Positions 12,891-26,140 of a stretch of DNA of 64,000 nucleotides are shown piece after piece (positions within the stretch are counted from its first letter, which is position 1; every line of letters begins with the position of its first letter). Source of the stretch: Poecilobothrus nobilitatus (Eukaryota > Arthropoda > Insecta > Diptera > Dolichopodidae); the NCBI GenBank assembly GCA_947095535.1, contig OX352774.1:73284416-73348415 (forward strand), written 5' to 3'. The notes beneath the pieces were generated by a model. That model saw only the letters and a program-made list of their open reading frames with translations. It was not told the DNA's origin and did no database searches. A program made the position numbers and the translations under genes.

Positions 12891-14108
12891 ATTCAGCTAT
12901 GATACGAAAAAGAATATGGGGCTACGATTTTGTCAGAATAATTTTTTAGCGTTATCTTTTCATAATTTCCATTCTTTGGTAAATTTTATTTTGTGGGAGT
13001 GAAATTTACTCATGGTTAGTAAAATCAGACTACTGAAATGGGTTAGTAATCTAGGGTTAAATAAAAAAAAAACCCAACAGATTTTCTCAGTTTTAATCTA
13101 ACAACAAAGTTCTATGAAGAAAATAATTTGAGGCCGTTCGATATTTAAATTTTCGTTTGTAAATGCAATCAAGCAAATTTTTCTTTTCATAGTAATAGGT
13201 ATTGAATATAACATTGAATATCGTTAGGTGAATTTCGAATAATTGTTATTATTTTATATTTTATGGATAATTTTGTATACGTATTTTGAAAGAAGGCAAT
13301 GAAGGGTATTATAATTATATACTAAGGATTTTCAGGTAAAAGTGCAAATTGGTATTGCGGTTGTTCAAGATCGGGGGACATTTCTGAAACAAAAACAATA
13401 TTTTATCTAAACTAAAATATCCTAGACCTCAACCCTATTTATTACACACATTTTAAATATATACTCTTGCATATTTTTGAAGTTTACTTTTATTTAAATT
13501 GATATTTTTAAAAGACAACAATTAAACTTTTATGGCAAGATACCAAAAAAAATTTTAGATTTTATTTTCCTTGGATGCATATTTTTAGATGAAGACCATT
13601 ACTATATAATACAATATAAATTTGTTGTTCAAAATTTGCAAAATATGGAATTTAAAATATTTCTAAAAAAGAAAAATTAACTTTATTTATTACCAATCGA
13701 CTAGTCCTTTTTAAATTTATTAAGAACTTATTTTTATTCTATAGGAAAAATTAAATTATTTATCTGTATATACAAATTTAAAAGAAAATATCTAATTATA
13801 GTTTAAATTAAACAAAAAAAAAGAAAAACATAAATTTTTTTATTACATTTCAATTCCTTTTTGTGGACTTGAATTATCGTTCAATTAGAAAACAAATTGA
13901 CATACATTTTATCAAGTATATTTTATCTATTTATCTGTATCCTGAGACAGATTTCCCTTTTCTTTGTATTTTTTTTTGTTATTTATTACAATTTACTATA
14001 TTTTTATTTATTTACTTATATATTTATTGAAAATAATAGAATTCCATAATAAAGTTTATTCTTCAATTTATTTTAAAAACTTTATTACTAAATATATTTA
14101 ATTAAAAA
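12891..14108. other. AT-rich intergenic DNA
   Basis: No coding frame, RNA gene or repeat family recognised. Confidence 0.6.
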
Positions 14109-14320
14109 GGCCTCGATGGCCTAGTGGGTAAGAGCGTATAATATGCTGTAAACACCGAGGGAGTATGGGTTCGAATCCCACACACGTCGTAAGAATTATT
14201 CCTCCTTACGACATTTATAGTCACGCCTGAACAGGAAAGGCTGTGTAATTTCCTGCCCACATATTTTATGTGGCAGAGAAATGCATAAAAAAATTAAAAA
14301 AATTGTAATAATAATAATAA
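14109..14320 (+). mobile_element. tRNA-derived SINE (copy 1)
   Basis: The head resembles a tRNA: a box-A-like TGGCCTAGTGGGTAAGAG at 14117-14134 and a box B GGTTCGAATCCC near 14168, the two parts of an RNA polymerase III promoter. The tRNA cloverleaf is not intact, so it is not a working tRNA. The body contains the inverted pair GTCGTAAG/CTTACGAC, then CACGCCTGAACAGGA and GGCTGTG, and ends in an A-rich/AAT tail. A second copy of the body is at 28152-28286. No clear target-site duplication was found for this copy. Confidence 0.75.
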
Positions 14321-17080
14321 GTTCAGAACATTTATATAATATAAATTAACAAAATTTATATATATAGTATTTTTTATATATATTTGTAGTTCTTAAATTT
14401 TTATACTAAGTACCACAGTTCTGAATCTATTATGTGCTTTAAAAGGTAAAGACATTTAGTTAATTAAAGTTAGTTAATCTCTACTAAAACAAATTTTTTA
14501 TGTTGTCCGTATTGGCGCTTTTTAAGATTGAATATATGTGTAGGTAGGTAAGTAGGGCAGGTTAGGTATGACATAAATATATCGATCACTTCTATTCTAT
14601 TTTATTGTTTGTTTTATCAATAAAGATAGATTTAATTTTTTTTTCTTTTTGTTTTTTTTATAGTAAGAAGCTTTTATTTTAATGACAGTGATATTTTAAA
14701 GTAATGAATTGGAGCAGTTTGCAATTTATATTTCTAAAGTAATTATAGAAATATTTAAAAGTAATGATTTGGAACAGTTGAAACAGTTTCGGTAAGAATC
14801 ATCGAAAGATACTATAGAGGAATGAAAGAAGCACGAGTCCTCTAAAAGTGTGTCATATTTTAACTCATTAAACACCACCTCCCTTTTTAATAATTATAAC
14901 CTTTAATAATAATGTACAGCTTGGTCAAGGAAAACTATGTTTACGAAATGAAAATTTATTTCAAATTGACAGGAAGAAGTTGTATATATATAATTCTTAT
15001 TAATTCTAGGGTGAAAGATAATTGCTACAAGGAGCAGAACCTTTTTTTGTTTTCTTTAAAAAATTTGGAATGTATAGGCATGAGACTTTGAATCTCATTA
15101 GAACAAATGAATACTATAATGTATCTATAAAATAGGGTAAGTGTTCCCGTTAAGTCGTTGAAGGTCAAGTTGATTGAGTGTTAAGATAAAATTAGGATAG
15201 TTTATTAGGTCGTTTAAATACTCATCCCGTTTTGTCGAGATTCCCCCCCAACTGCATGTATTCTACTCAGTCTTTGGTGTTATATATATATATATATTTT
15301 ATAGATGTTTAAAAGATCAGAAAATGAAAAAAAGATTATGTATTGATATAAGAAACCAATACATCGATCAGCGTCTTTAGCTATACCAAAAATATAACTG
15401 ATTGGATTAATTTAACTCTTTTGATGTTTGGTTCATCAGCATGTTCTAAAAAATCCTGTTGAAAAGTTAAGCTGAAGATGGAAAATCGTATTTATATAGC
15501 TGTAGTGAATCTCGTTAAGCCAATATATAAAAATTCAATTGTTATAACTTTAAAAATTGCAGTTGCAAGAAATTTAAGATAGGTCAAAACATAATTTTAA
15601 AAGTTATATTAAAATTAAAATCTGACTCGAAATTGAGTTTTTTCTAAAATTTTTTTGAAATAGTTGTTTTGACAACTAATATTACGATTGTACCTGTTTC
15701 CCGTCTATACTGATAGACATACAATGTTTTATATAAAAACATGAACTAATAACTAAAAAATTCAAAAAAATTTTTATAAGAAAGATTATCTTTGTGTAGA
15801 CATTTTTTTTTTAATCCCTTATAAACTTACAAAAAAAACCGAAATATAAACATAAACAGGACTGTTATATCCTTAATGTGTGTGTTGTGAGGTATTTTAT
15901 CTTACCGATCCAATCTGTTGTGTAATTCTGTTTGCTTCTTCATCCTTTATAACTTCTGTTACTTTTTTTTTAAACCATTTTTTTTTTTACTCTTTCTTTT
16001 TCCACTTCCCTTTTCTCTTTTTCATTTTTGTATTTTCGTTATTATTTTTCATTATTAAAATAAAGACAAAATTATTCTTTTATTACTTTTTATACCATTT
16101 CATATAATAATTCAATCTAAAGATAATAAAAGAAAGACTTAAAAAAAAACTAAAAATAAAAAATTAGAAAGAGAAAGAGAAGAAAAGATGTTTTTTGACC
16201 TTTTGATGTTTATTAGATAAAAAGATATGAAAGAGAACGAGAATGAAATAAAGTTTGAGGTTATATTATTCTTATTTTAATATGGTGAATTGATTTTTTT
16301 TTTTTTTTTTAGTAGGTTTGGAATTGTTTGCCTTTCGTTAAAATATCAAAGTATGATATAGGCCATAGGGTTATAAAATAAAGAGGTAATATTTTTTTTT
16401 TTTATTATTTTTTGTGAATATTTTCGAAAGGTTGTTTTATTTATTTAAATATCATATAAAAAAGGTAAAATTTTTTAAAAATTTAAATAATTTCTATAGT
16501 AGTTAAAAAGATAATCCTTTAAAATTTTCTTTAAGAATTTTCTTTACGAATTTTAAAAGTTGGAAATAGTATTTATTGTTAAAATTATGATTTTAAAATT
16601 GTTTTAAGAAATTATAAAAGGGGGGAAGGAAAGAATTCTATTCGTTTCAGGTTTTATGAACATTTGCTGAAGCCACTTGTAAACGTCATTTTTAGACTAT
16701 TTATTTTGCTGATACTCAACTCAGTAGCGGTATTTATACGGTTTGAATTTTCAATAATGTTTATTTTAAGATCTCCTTTGATAGGTTTTGCTTGCATTCC
16801 GAAAATATAGATACAAATTTATTATATTATCAGTAAATGCGTGATGCTGTTTAGAGCTTCTACTAAATTTTTAGTTTTTATCCGTTTATTGTTTCATTAA
16901 ATTAGTAGACAGTTCTGATAGGTTTATAAGTACTTTAAATTTTAAACAAAAACTGGAATTTCAGTTCTAAAAACTAAATTTATTATAGCAAACACTTATA
17001 ATTTAGTTTATAAGAATATCCTCTTTTAAATCAAAATAAGATTTACGGCCGAATAAATCTTGTTTCTTGTTGTTAAATCT
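14321..17080. other. AT-rich intergenic DNA
   Basis: No gene accepted. A short repeat (TTAACTCATTAAACACCACC) at 14859-14887 matches 8547-8574. The open frame at 15880-16107 is a T-rich low-complexity stretch encoding mostly Phe, and I do not regard it as coding. Confidence 0.6.
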
Positions 17081-17910
17081 TGGTATGACCGCGGGCTTTA
17101 ATTCCTTTTGAATTAGAATCAAGACGCACATTAGTTTTTGTTATTAAAAGAAGAGAGCAATAGAGTATGTAGAGCAAACGCATTAGGAGGGATTTTAGAC
17201 TTTTGGATAAAAATTGGGGTATCTCCTTTTTGCAGAACAATATGTACATGTGCAAGATTCTGAATTGGGAGGTATTTTAGAGTTGGTTACAAAATTAGGG
17301 TTATATGCTTTTTCCAAAATATGTATGTAAGTAATACTCCTATTGGCAGGTATTTTGTGAGGGATTTTAGAATTGAATTCAAAATCAGGATTATACATCT
17401 TTTACAGAATATTTAGATATATGCATATGCGAATTTTGAATTTGAAGGGGATTATATACATATTCTGGTTAAAGCGTATAACCCTGATTTTGTAACCAAC
17501 TTTAAAATCTCTCCTACTTCAGAAATTCGCATATGCATGTATCTAAATATTCTGTAAAAGATGTATAATCCTGATTTTGAATTCAATTCTAAAATCCCTC
17601 CCAAAATCCCCGAGGCCTTAATAATAGGACAAAAGTCGATGGGACTTCTGGTTCATTGAAGTGAGTCTAAAGTTCCAATGGGACTTCTGACATGTTAATA
17701 AATAAAATCTAGTCAAATGAAATACAGACTTATGATACTAACCTTTGTGTTACTCAGAGGCCTTTAATTCTTTTTCGAAATGGACTTAAAGCCCACGATC
17801 TAGTGGAATTAAGACCCGTGCGCTTTAATTCTTTTTTCCAAAAGGATTTAAAGCCTCGGGCGTTAATTCCAAAAGTTTTGGAACTAAAGCCCGAGAGCTT
17901 TATTTCGTCG
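17081..17910. repeat. D-monomer array, large foldback and short GC-richer repeats
   Basis: From 17181 to 17400 a unit of about 85-90 bp (AGGGATTTTAGAATTGGATT, CAAAATCAGGGTTATA, TTTTCCAGAATATTTA, GATTCTGAATT) is repeated head to tail. Between 17361 and 17600 it becomes a long inverted repeat. Around 17758-17910, and at 17086-17120, another motif (CTTTAATTC, TTTTGGAATTAAAGCCCG) is repeated in both orientations. Two short copies of GGGACTTCTG lie at 17640-17690. No gene is present. Confidence 0.65.
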
Positions 17911-19370
17911 GCCGTTCTGTCACTGCACCAATTAAAAAACTAAATTTAATATACAAATTAAACGGTAAGTACATCACTATTAAAGATTTCTTAACATATT
18001 ATTTGTTGAACAAAAAATTAACTCTAAAGGGATAAACTGGCATTTAGTCATGAGAAAACGTTTTTGTTCTGGAAAGTGAAATTCTGTGGCGTCCTCTGAT
18101 AGTTTAAAAATAACTTTCTTTAGTGGTTCTTAAACATCTCGCAAAGTAGCAATACATTTAAAAAGAAGGGACCAAATGTAAAACCAGAAGTTATTAAAGC
18201 TGTACATTTTGCAAAAGACAATAAAAACTGTTTAGAATTACTTGCATCAAAATTTGTAATTTTTCTTAGTATAAAATTCCACCAGAAAATTGTATAATAT
18301 CAATAGCCACTTTTTTCAATTCAAAGGAAACCATATATAATTAAGAGAAACTGTTACCACATGTAAAAATATAATGTTGAAGGTTTAATTTACATGTTTT
18401 TTTTTAAATTTTACATGTATATATAAAAATAGCAAAATAGCAAATTTTTGGTCCCTTAGCTTTTAAATAGTGGGACGAAGAGAAAATTCTATTTAAAAGC
18501 GCACCGGGGTTCGAAGCAGCAGGAATTAGGGTTTTTTTTCCACTTTTGAACGGCTGTGGTTTTGTAATTGGTGGGCTATATAAAAAAGTTGTTGCACGAA
18601 CATTATGATCTCGTAACTGAAATTTTAAATCTGTCTTGGTTTTGGATAAAAGAAACAAAGAAAATTTTTGTAAACGTCTTTCAAAAAAATTTGCTACCGC
18701 AATTAACTTTAACACAGAACATAAAAGAATAAACCTCTTCTAAGTTTAGTCTTTTAAATATTGTAGTAATTGAATTAATTTGCTCAATTTTCAATTATTA
18801 AATTTAAAAATTATTTAAGGTTTTGCAGGAGAAACTAACCAGTTACTTATTTAAATAAATTAATCAAATCATTTAACTTACAGTGTATTTTTCTTCAGGT
18901 TAATAAAAACAGAAAAACAAATTAAATAATTAGATTCAATCTGTTTCAATCTAATTAAAATACAAATATCATCAATCATGTTGAATATCAAAACAAATAT
19001 TTCAATAACACCATTTATCTTTTCTATAAAAAGGAAAAAAAAATTTTTTTTTTATATTTACCATTTAAATAGGACAAAATTATAAACATTTACAAGGAAA
19101 ATTTAGATCAAGGAAATATAACCCAGTAAAGAATAATAAATTATATAGTGGAGTTTATTTTATTTGAAAACAGAAAATATAGGGATTTATTCTTAGCTCG
19201 TACCTCTAAATTTTTGAACACATTATTAATACATGTGTTTGCTGCTACGTATAATGTTGAGAAATTCAAGGAAGGAAGCAGTCACTTTATATTTACTAAA
19301 ATTCGAATTTAATTCAACTACTATAATTTAAAATTAATATTTCATTTCCTTTTTGTTTTCTTTGTAATTA
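17911..19370. other. AT-rich intergenic DNA
   Basis: No credible gene. The open frame at 18404-18715 (minus) has no recognisable domain and its composition matches the background. Confidence 0.55.
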
Positions 19371-19462
19371 GGGTGATTATTTTTAACTATTAAAACCTCC
19401 TTCCTCCGTAGATAAAATAATGATGTATGGAGGAAGGAGGCTTTAATAGTTAAAAATCTCCC
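19371..19462. repeat. Near-perfect hairpin, 92 bp
   Basis: The left arm 19371-19407 and right arm 19429-19462 are complementary. The inner 28 positions (TTTTTAACTATTAAA-ACCTCCTTCCTCC) carry a single mismatch, and the outer part has a 3-nt bulge and one mismatch. The loop is 21 nt. It could be a tiny MITE or a microRNA-like hairpin; the sequence alone does not decide. Confidence 0.7.
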
Positions 19463-22400
19463 ACTATCTACACTAAGCTTAATTGAGAGATAAAAGTTTT
19501 GTCCAATGTTAAACAAGAACCATACATACAACCTGTAATTTATATAATCATGCAGACCATGTTATGTTCATTCCAATGCTAATATTTATGCTCTAAAAGA
19601 TCCTGACTTAATTGATATGAATATCAAAAAATTATATTATATCGAGTTGATTTTGAATTTCATAGAGTATAATATAGTTTAGAATAGAGTTATAATATAA
19701 TTTGACGGGATGGTATTTTATATTTGAAGAAGTCAAAGAATCTTATATTATTTGAATTTTCCTTAAAAATAATGGGTTTACAAATAAAGAATGTTCAACA
19801 AATCTAAATCTCATCATTTAAAAATTGAATATTTAATAATAATTTAAATAAGTTACTAATTGGCGAAATTTTGAACATACTATCAAAGGGAAGTCAGAAA
19901 ACAGATTTTTTAGAAGAATAAAAATAATTTGTTTTAAAGGAAAATGTGAACTGTTTAAGATAAAGATACAGATTAGTCTGAAGCCAAAAATGCATTTTAG
20001 CTCTTTATAATTTCTGGAAACCATAATAAACGTTAAAAAAGGATATAAAGGCAAATTAAAAAAAAATGTTTACCCGTAATCCGTCATAAATGAAAAAAGT
20101 AAATAAAACACCTATAGTTTTTTTTCTTTTTATTAGGATTTTTATTGTGAATTTGAAAAGTTAGTTTAATTAGTAAGTTAGTTTTTTATAATTCCATTTT
20201 TTTAAGATCAAAGTATTTTGTGATTCTTCATTAAATACAAAATATGTAGTTTCGTTAAGAAGTTTTTAGTTTTGAAAACATGTGTACTTATCAAATGGTT
20301 TGTGGCTATTATTGAATTATTGAAATGTGGTTTGTGTCTTGAGTTCATCAAATTTCACAAATAAGTAATTTAGTATTAAAAAGGTTAGACGAAGATATCT
20401 GACTGAAGACAGATATAGTTATTACAAAAATTATATATTGTATATATAAGTTGAATAGTTCACCTATTTTAAAGAAAACATTTGATTCTGTTAGTTTCTT
20501 AATCATCTTCCCATTGCTAATCCACACCGGACTCAAAAATTTTTCGCCCTAGAAAGCTTTTCTATTGAATTTATTTATAATAGTAGTCGATATATGTTAT
20601 GCATTGCTTTTCTGTTAGATATATCCGCTAGCTACAAGTAAAAATTTTATATAGCTGAATTCTTTTTTTGGAACTGATTGGACCGGAATTTTAATATAAA
20701 ATCTTTTGACTGAAAGTTCGGCTCCCTAAGTACTACATTTTATGTTAAATTATAGATTATTTTATCTTGTGTAATGTTTTCTTTTTTTGAAAGGCGTATA
20801 CTATTTGATCCATTGATTAAATTTTTGGTCGAAATTTCATGATACTTTAAATAATAGTATATTATTTATTGGTTTACAAAAAAAAATAAAGAAATTTATA
20901 TATATATATGAGGGCAGTGATTTTAAGTCATTAGCATTATCATAAATGAGAGATGATCTCCTATTCAAATTAGAATACAAATAAGGACATTCATTTTGCA
21001 AATAAGTTTTCTTTTTTTGTTCAATAAAGTTCCCAAATAGGACTATTTTAAAAAAAGGAAAAAAAAAATCCCATTCATCTCGGTTTGGTTAGACCAAAAA
21101 GGGAAGTAAATTAAAATCAAATCTGATTGAATTAAAAAAGACAAAAAAAAAAACCAGACATCTTGAACAGAACTAATAGTATAGGAAAAATTTAAAAGAG
21201 GATGTGTTTCCTTTCTATTTCCTTTTAATTTGTATATCAATCCAATTTTTTTTTCTAATATTATATAAACATATACACGCATACATAATGGAATTTTATG
21301 AGATATTCTAGATTAGTTAACATTTCTATCTAACATTGTGTTAATAGACAACTCTATTTGCTTTTTATAATGACTTAACTGAATTTCTTTACAGTCCTTT
21401 GTTACTTCTGGTTGGAGGTCAGGTCACAGATTTATTTATCTTGAGAATTGTTCGTGCTTGTTAAATCATGTAAATTCCATTTGAAACAGTTTGTGAAAGA
21501 ATAATGGTTATTCTGTTTTTCTAACCTGAATTTTACTTGTTTTCTTTACATTTTTGTATTCTGGTTTTGGTCCAAATGGAAATGATAAATATAAGGATAT
21601 TGTTCATGATGTTAATATACTGATGAAAGATATTATATAGAGACTACTTATAATTATGTTTATATTTTATTTGTTAAAAGTAATTTTCTACCATTTCCTT
21701 TTTTATTCTTATTCATTTTGTTCACATCTGTCCTAGGTTCAGTCGATTTTAAAATGAAAAAAAGAAATAGGGAAATAAGAAAGAAAACAAAAAAAAATTA
21801 AAGAATGTAATAATTGAATAAGAATGACAAAATGTTTTTTTTAGAAGTTTATTATATAGGATATAAAAATGAACTTGGAACATTTTAATTTTAAATAACG
21901 CTATAGAAAAGAAGAAAAAAAAAAAAAAACAAAAGAAAAGAAAATATTATGGAAAATAGATTATCTTCAGGTTTTCAATTACAAGAATTTTTTTTTTTTT
22001 AAAGTCCTTTTTAGTCCCTTTTTTCTATCTCTTTAATATAAGATAATTTATAAAAAGCCTATTAGAATGTATTTACAAAGTTTCATGATCTTAAAATATG
22101 TATTTTTAGACTTTAATTATTCATTTTTTTTTAGAAGTTTTGGGAATTTTAGAAATTGAAAGTTTTTCTATACAATCAAAGATATTAAAACGTTTAAACA
22201 ATTAGGCCGTTTTCTAATCTATCGCACTAGCACTTGTCATTAAACACGCACTAGCACTTGACATTAAACACTCTTTTCTTACATGTATTACTCTTTTAGG
22301 GTGAACATTTAGTGTAGTCGAGAGTACACTAAAAGGTTGACATATAACCAAGTTCGATTAGACAATTCAGTACACTATTTTCGAATGCACAAAAATATTT

Positions 22401-22480
22401 TCGGACTTTTTCGGAATTAATTTTGTGCGATTAGCTAGTATTTAGTGTATATATCAATATATATGTATATAGGTATATAT
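19463..22480. other. AT-rich intergenic DNA
   Basis: No gene accepted. Near 22225-22270 the phrase CACTAGCACTTG-CATTAAACA is directly duplicated. Simple-sequence A and T runs are frequent. Confidence 0.55.
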
Positions 22481-22874
22481 GGGAGCATCCCAGTTTTCCT
22501 AAAACCAGTTAGCAAAAAGACATTTTGTCTAATTTAAATTTCATTATTTAATTGCATAGGCACAATATTCCTTTCTGTTTATTAATCAGAAATTATTAAA
22601 AAATTAAATTCTATGTGAGACATAGAATTTAATTACAAACTTCATATACCTGATAATTCAGAATTTGTCAAATACATATCCATATATAAATATTCTGGAA
22701 AAAGCGAATACCCTGATTTTGTAACCAATTAAATAGCTGTCGCTCTCAAACCCCCGCTAAACAAATTATTTAAACCAACAAAAATATTTGTTTGTTAAAA
22801 GTCTTTTTGCATTAAGTCTTTTTTGTTAAATGGCATTAGGTGAAATATTTTTTTGGGGAATGGCTTTAGGCCAA
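22481..22874 (-). mobile_element. Family E TIR-type element (copy 1)
   Basis: Begins GGGAGCATCCCAGTTTTCC and carries AGCAAAAAGACATTTTG just inside. It ends with AATGGCATTAGGTG and TTTAGGCCAA, the reverse of the family terminus TTGGCCTAA. The interior has D-monomer sequence (ATTCTGGAAAAAGCGAATAC; CCTGATTTTGTAACCAA) and a 14-bp hairpin at about 22606-22636. It is noncoding, so any movement would depend on a transposase elsewhere. Confidence 0.6.
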
Positions 22875-24480
22875 CTCTCATAGACCTTACATTTATATAC
22901 AATCAATTCACTTTCTATGCTGAATATATGTAGGGCGCAATCATTTAATGAGTTTGGCACAATATTAGAAAGATATGCGTTTTGTAGCTTTCTTAACAAT
23001 CATTTTTCATATGACTACCTTTCTTTCATAAGTTATGAGCAATTTTATGAGAAAAAAAAAAAAAATTAAAAAAAGTAGAATGTTTTTTTTTTAATGATTT
23101 CCTAAAGATCACAACGAGGAAAAAGAAAGGCAAAGAAACTAACTATTTTGACAGAGCTACGAAAATAATTTTCCAATATTAATAAATAATTTAATATATA
23201 TGAAAATGTATAAATATGATGGACTAAAGTAGACACTGATGAGAGCAATGAGATGATAAACAGTATTTGGTATAAAGGATGAGACGAAGCTAATAAAGAA
23301 TAAAGGATGAGAGTTATAGGATAAAGAATAAAAGAATTCCACTACAACAAAAAAAAAAAAAAATTGTTTTAATAGTATTGACATAGTTACTTATATATTA
23401 GTGAATTACATCTTTCAATATCAAATCTTTATGAATGTGACTATTTTGAATGTACCATGATTCTTTGGTAATGGTTCTCAAGATTTTTAACTGTAATTGC
23501 TTTTTTTCTATATTGCTATTCGAAGTCGTTTGCCATAATTAACATCAGTAAGCTCAGATTGATTTTATTATCCCAATTTTTTCACTCCCAAATTTTTCAC
23601 TTTATTTGTTCTAGGAATTATAATGCCGCATTTAAGCATACAGTTTGCTATACATATTTTTTTAAAGTAAAAGTAATGAATTTAGATCTTGTAGATTAAA
23701 CTGTCACGCCTTATGTTATTAAAAGTCAGATTACAATAAATAAATTATAATTAGCTTCAAAAATATAAAGTACTACGCCTTAGTGTATTTTGTGATTTAT
23801 GATTTTGGATTTTATATTTTTTTTCAATATAATTTAAGTTTTTCTTTGTGTAAGGTATAAGTTTTTTTTGGCCTTTATTTAAAAATATATGATTTAATAT
23901 TTGTTTTTCAATATTAAATAGACGACAAATAAAAAATACTTAAAATTTTTGTCCTTTAATCTTTTCTATTAAATGTCATTTGTTAAATTCTTCATTAATG
24001 ATCCTTAAAAATCTTAAACAAAAATAATATAAATATATTTAGCTATTTTGAGTTTTTTTTTGAGACATTATTTTTTTTCCTTTTTTAAAAAAACGTTAAT
24101 CTTTTTTAACCTTTTCACGAAATTTAAAAAGAAACCTTAATTATTATTCTAAGTATCACTTAGACAGTAAATTAATTCCTATAACAAATCATAGTAATAA
24201 GGATTTTTCATTTACAGACAAAAGAAATTTATCAACAAAAATATCAAAGAACCCTTAAGAATGCTTTAATAATCCATATATATCTTCGCTATTAAAAATG
24301 AAGAAGAATATATTATAGACATTCTTATTGCATCTTATGATTTTATTCTTAAAATCTTAATTGTTGCCCCACTTTAACATAAATTAAAAATGTAATTTTT
24401 CACAAAGGATATAGAAGATAAATTTGCGGTTACTTGATTATTTTAATGTTGGGCTATCAGAAAAGTTAAATATTGGGTCC
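22875..24480. other. AT-rich intergenic DNA
   Basis: No gene, RNA or repeat family recognised. Confidence 0.55.
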
Positions 24481-25437
24481 CCTGAAATAAAGCCAAATGA
24501 CTTTATTTCATTGTCATATATGAAATAAAGCCAAAAAGTGAATTTTTAAATTTTGGTCTTATTTCAATATGAAAAATTGAAATAAAGCCAATTTGATTTT
24601 ATTTCAAATAGCAAATTTTTTTTTTATGTGCAAACAATTGAATTGTTATTTTTCAGGAATTTTGTGAAAAGTAAATTTGTTATTGGTTGTGTTCAAATGC
24701 AGAGTTTTACGCATTTTCCAGAATATTTATATATACGTGAGATTCTGAATTAGGATGGATTTTAGAGTTGGATTCAAAATCAGGATTGCCGCTTTTTCCA
24801 GAATATTTTGTATATATGTATACGTGAGATTCTGAAATAGGAGGGATTTTAGAATTGGATTTTAAATCAGGGTATTCCTTTTTTTCAGAATATTAAAGCA
24901 GATGATTAAAATAAAAATAATATTTTAGAAAAAAACTTAAATTAAAATTATTTGTTTTTGAAAACATCAAAATTCGGCGGCCGAAGGGAATACACTGATC
25001 TCGTATCCAACTTTAAAATCCCCCTAATTTAGAATTTCACATATATATATATAAATATATATGTATGTAAATATTCTGGAAAAAGTATGTAACCCTGATT
25101 TTGAAATCAACTCGAAAATTCCTGCTAATTATATTATAGAAATCCCTCCTAAAATCCCATATAAAAATATATAAATATTTTGAAAAAGGCGAAAAAACTT
25201 CCTCCTAATTTATAATCTCACAAATACATATTATATAAATAGAAATAAAATAAATATTAAAAAGTTAAAAAATATTTTTGATTTTATTTCATTTTAGTTT
25301 TGGTATTATTTCGTTTTTGAAATATGAAATAAAGTTAAAATAAAAATTTCATGATTTTTGGCTTTATTTCAAATGTGAAATTGAAATATAGTCAAAAACG
25401 TACATTTTGACTTTATTTCATTTGGCTTTATTTCAGG
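24481..25437. mobile_element. Foldback element with 19-bp perfect ends
   Basis: CCTGAAATAAAGCCAAATG at 24481-24499 is matched by its exact reverse complement at 25419-25437. Several more copies of GAAATAAAGCCAA or its reverse lie inside each end (24526, 24588, 25361). The centre (24720-25220) holds D-monomer repeats in both orientations. It is noncoding, and no flanking duplication is certain. Confidence 0.6.
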
Positions 25438-26070
25438 CAATCAAATATTGTTGTTATGATTGCAGAGTTATTAAATGTTTTTATAAATTAAATATTATTA
25501 AAAGTGAATATATAGAATATATTTAATGAATTGTCTTTTTTTTTTTAAATTAAATTAGTTAAAATTTTATTATACTTAATATGGGTCCATCAATTAAATA
25601 AACTAACTACAAAATTACTTTACAAAATGTGACAGATTTATGGGAGAGTATTTCGAAAATATATCATTGACAATTATGGTTGATTATTTTTTCTTACAGT
25701 TTGACGTTTTCAAGTAATATTTAATATATTTCACTTCATTTATGTTTTGGTTTTTATTTCAAGCTGCCAGCATAAGATAAAATTTACATTTATTTAAGTA
25801 AATTTTGTATAATTTTCAAATCAAAGTTGAAGAAAAAAACCTTTTACATTTACATTTTAATATTATTGTTAAATGACTTAAATTAAATTAAAAGTAGTAC
25901 CTAAAATTATTTTAATAAGTACTTGAACGTACATTTAATACAAATATTTAATGATTTAAAATTTTGGATTAATTTAAATTGCATTAATTTGTATTAAATG
26001 TACGTTAAATTTAATTAAATTACTTTAATTAGAAAATAACTTAGAGTATATAAAAAAAACATTACAACAA
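25438..26070. other. AT-rich DNA with a palindromic segment
   Basis: A perfect 20-bp inverted repeat (arms 25926-25945 and 25987-26006, core GTACATTTAATAC) sits in AT-rich DNA, with weaker symmetry further out. It may be a small MITE. No gene is seen. Confidence 0.55.
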
Positions 26071-26140
26071 ACAGATTGTAAACCAATGGCTTTTCAATGT
26101 GCACATATTTCAAAATATAAATTTAAAACAGGCGTTAATT
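26071..26140 (+). repeat. Decayed 5' end of a family B element
   Basis: AGATTGTAAACCAATGG, then GCACATATTTCAAAA, resembles the B start GAATGTAAACCAACGG, then GCACATTTCCAAAA. Only this end is recognisable. Confidence 0.45.

Noticed and set aside
14109..14195. A functional tRNA gene at the SINE head
   Set aside because: Boxes A and B are present but the acceptor and anticodon stems do not pair, and the sequence continues into a repeated SINE body.
15880..16107. A 75-codon hydrophobic open frame resembling a membrane protein
   Set aside because: It is caused by T-rich low-complexity DNA.
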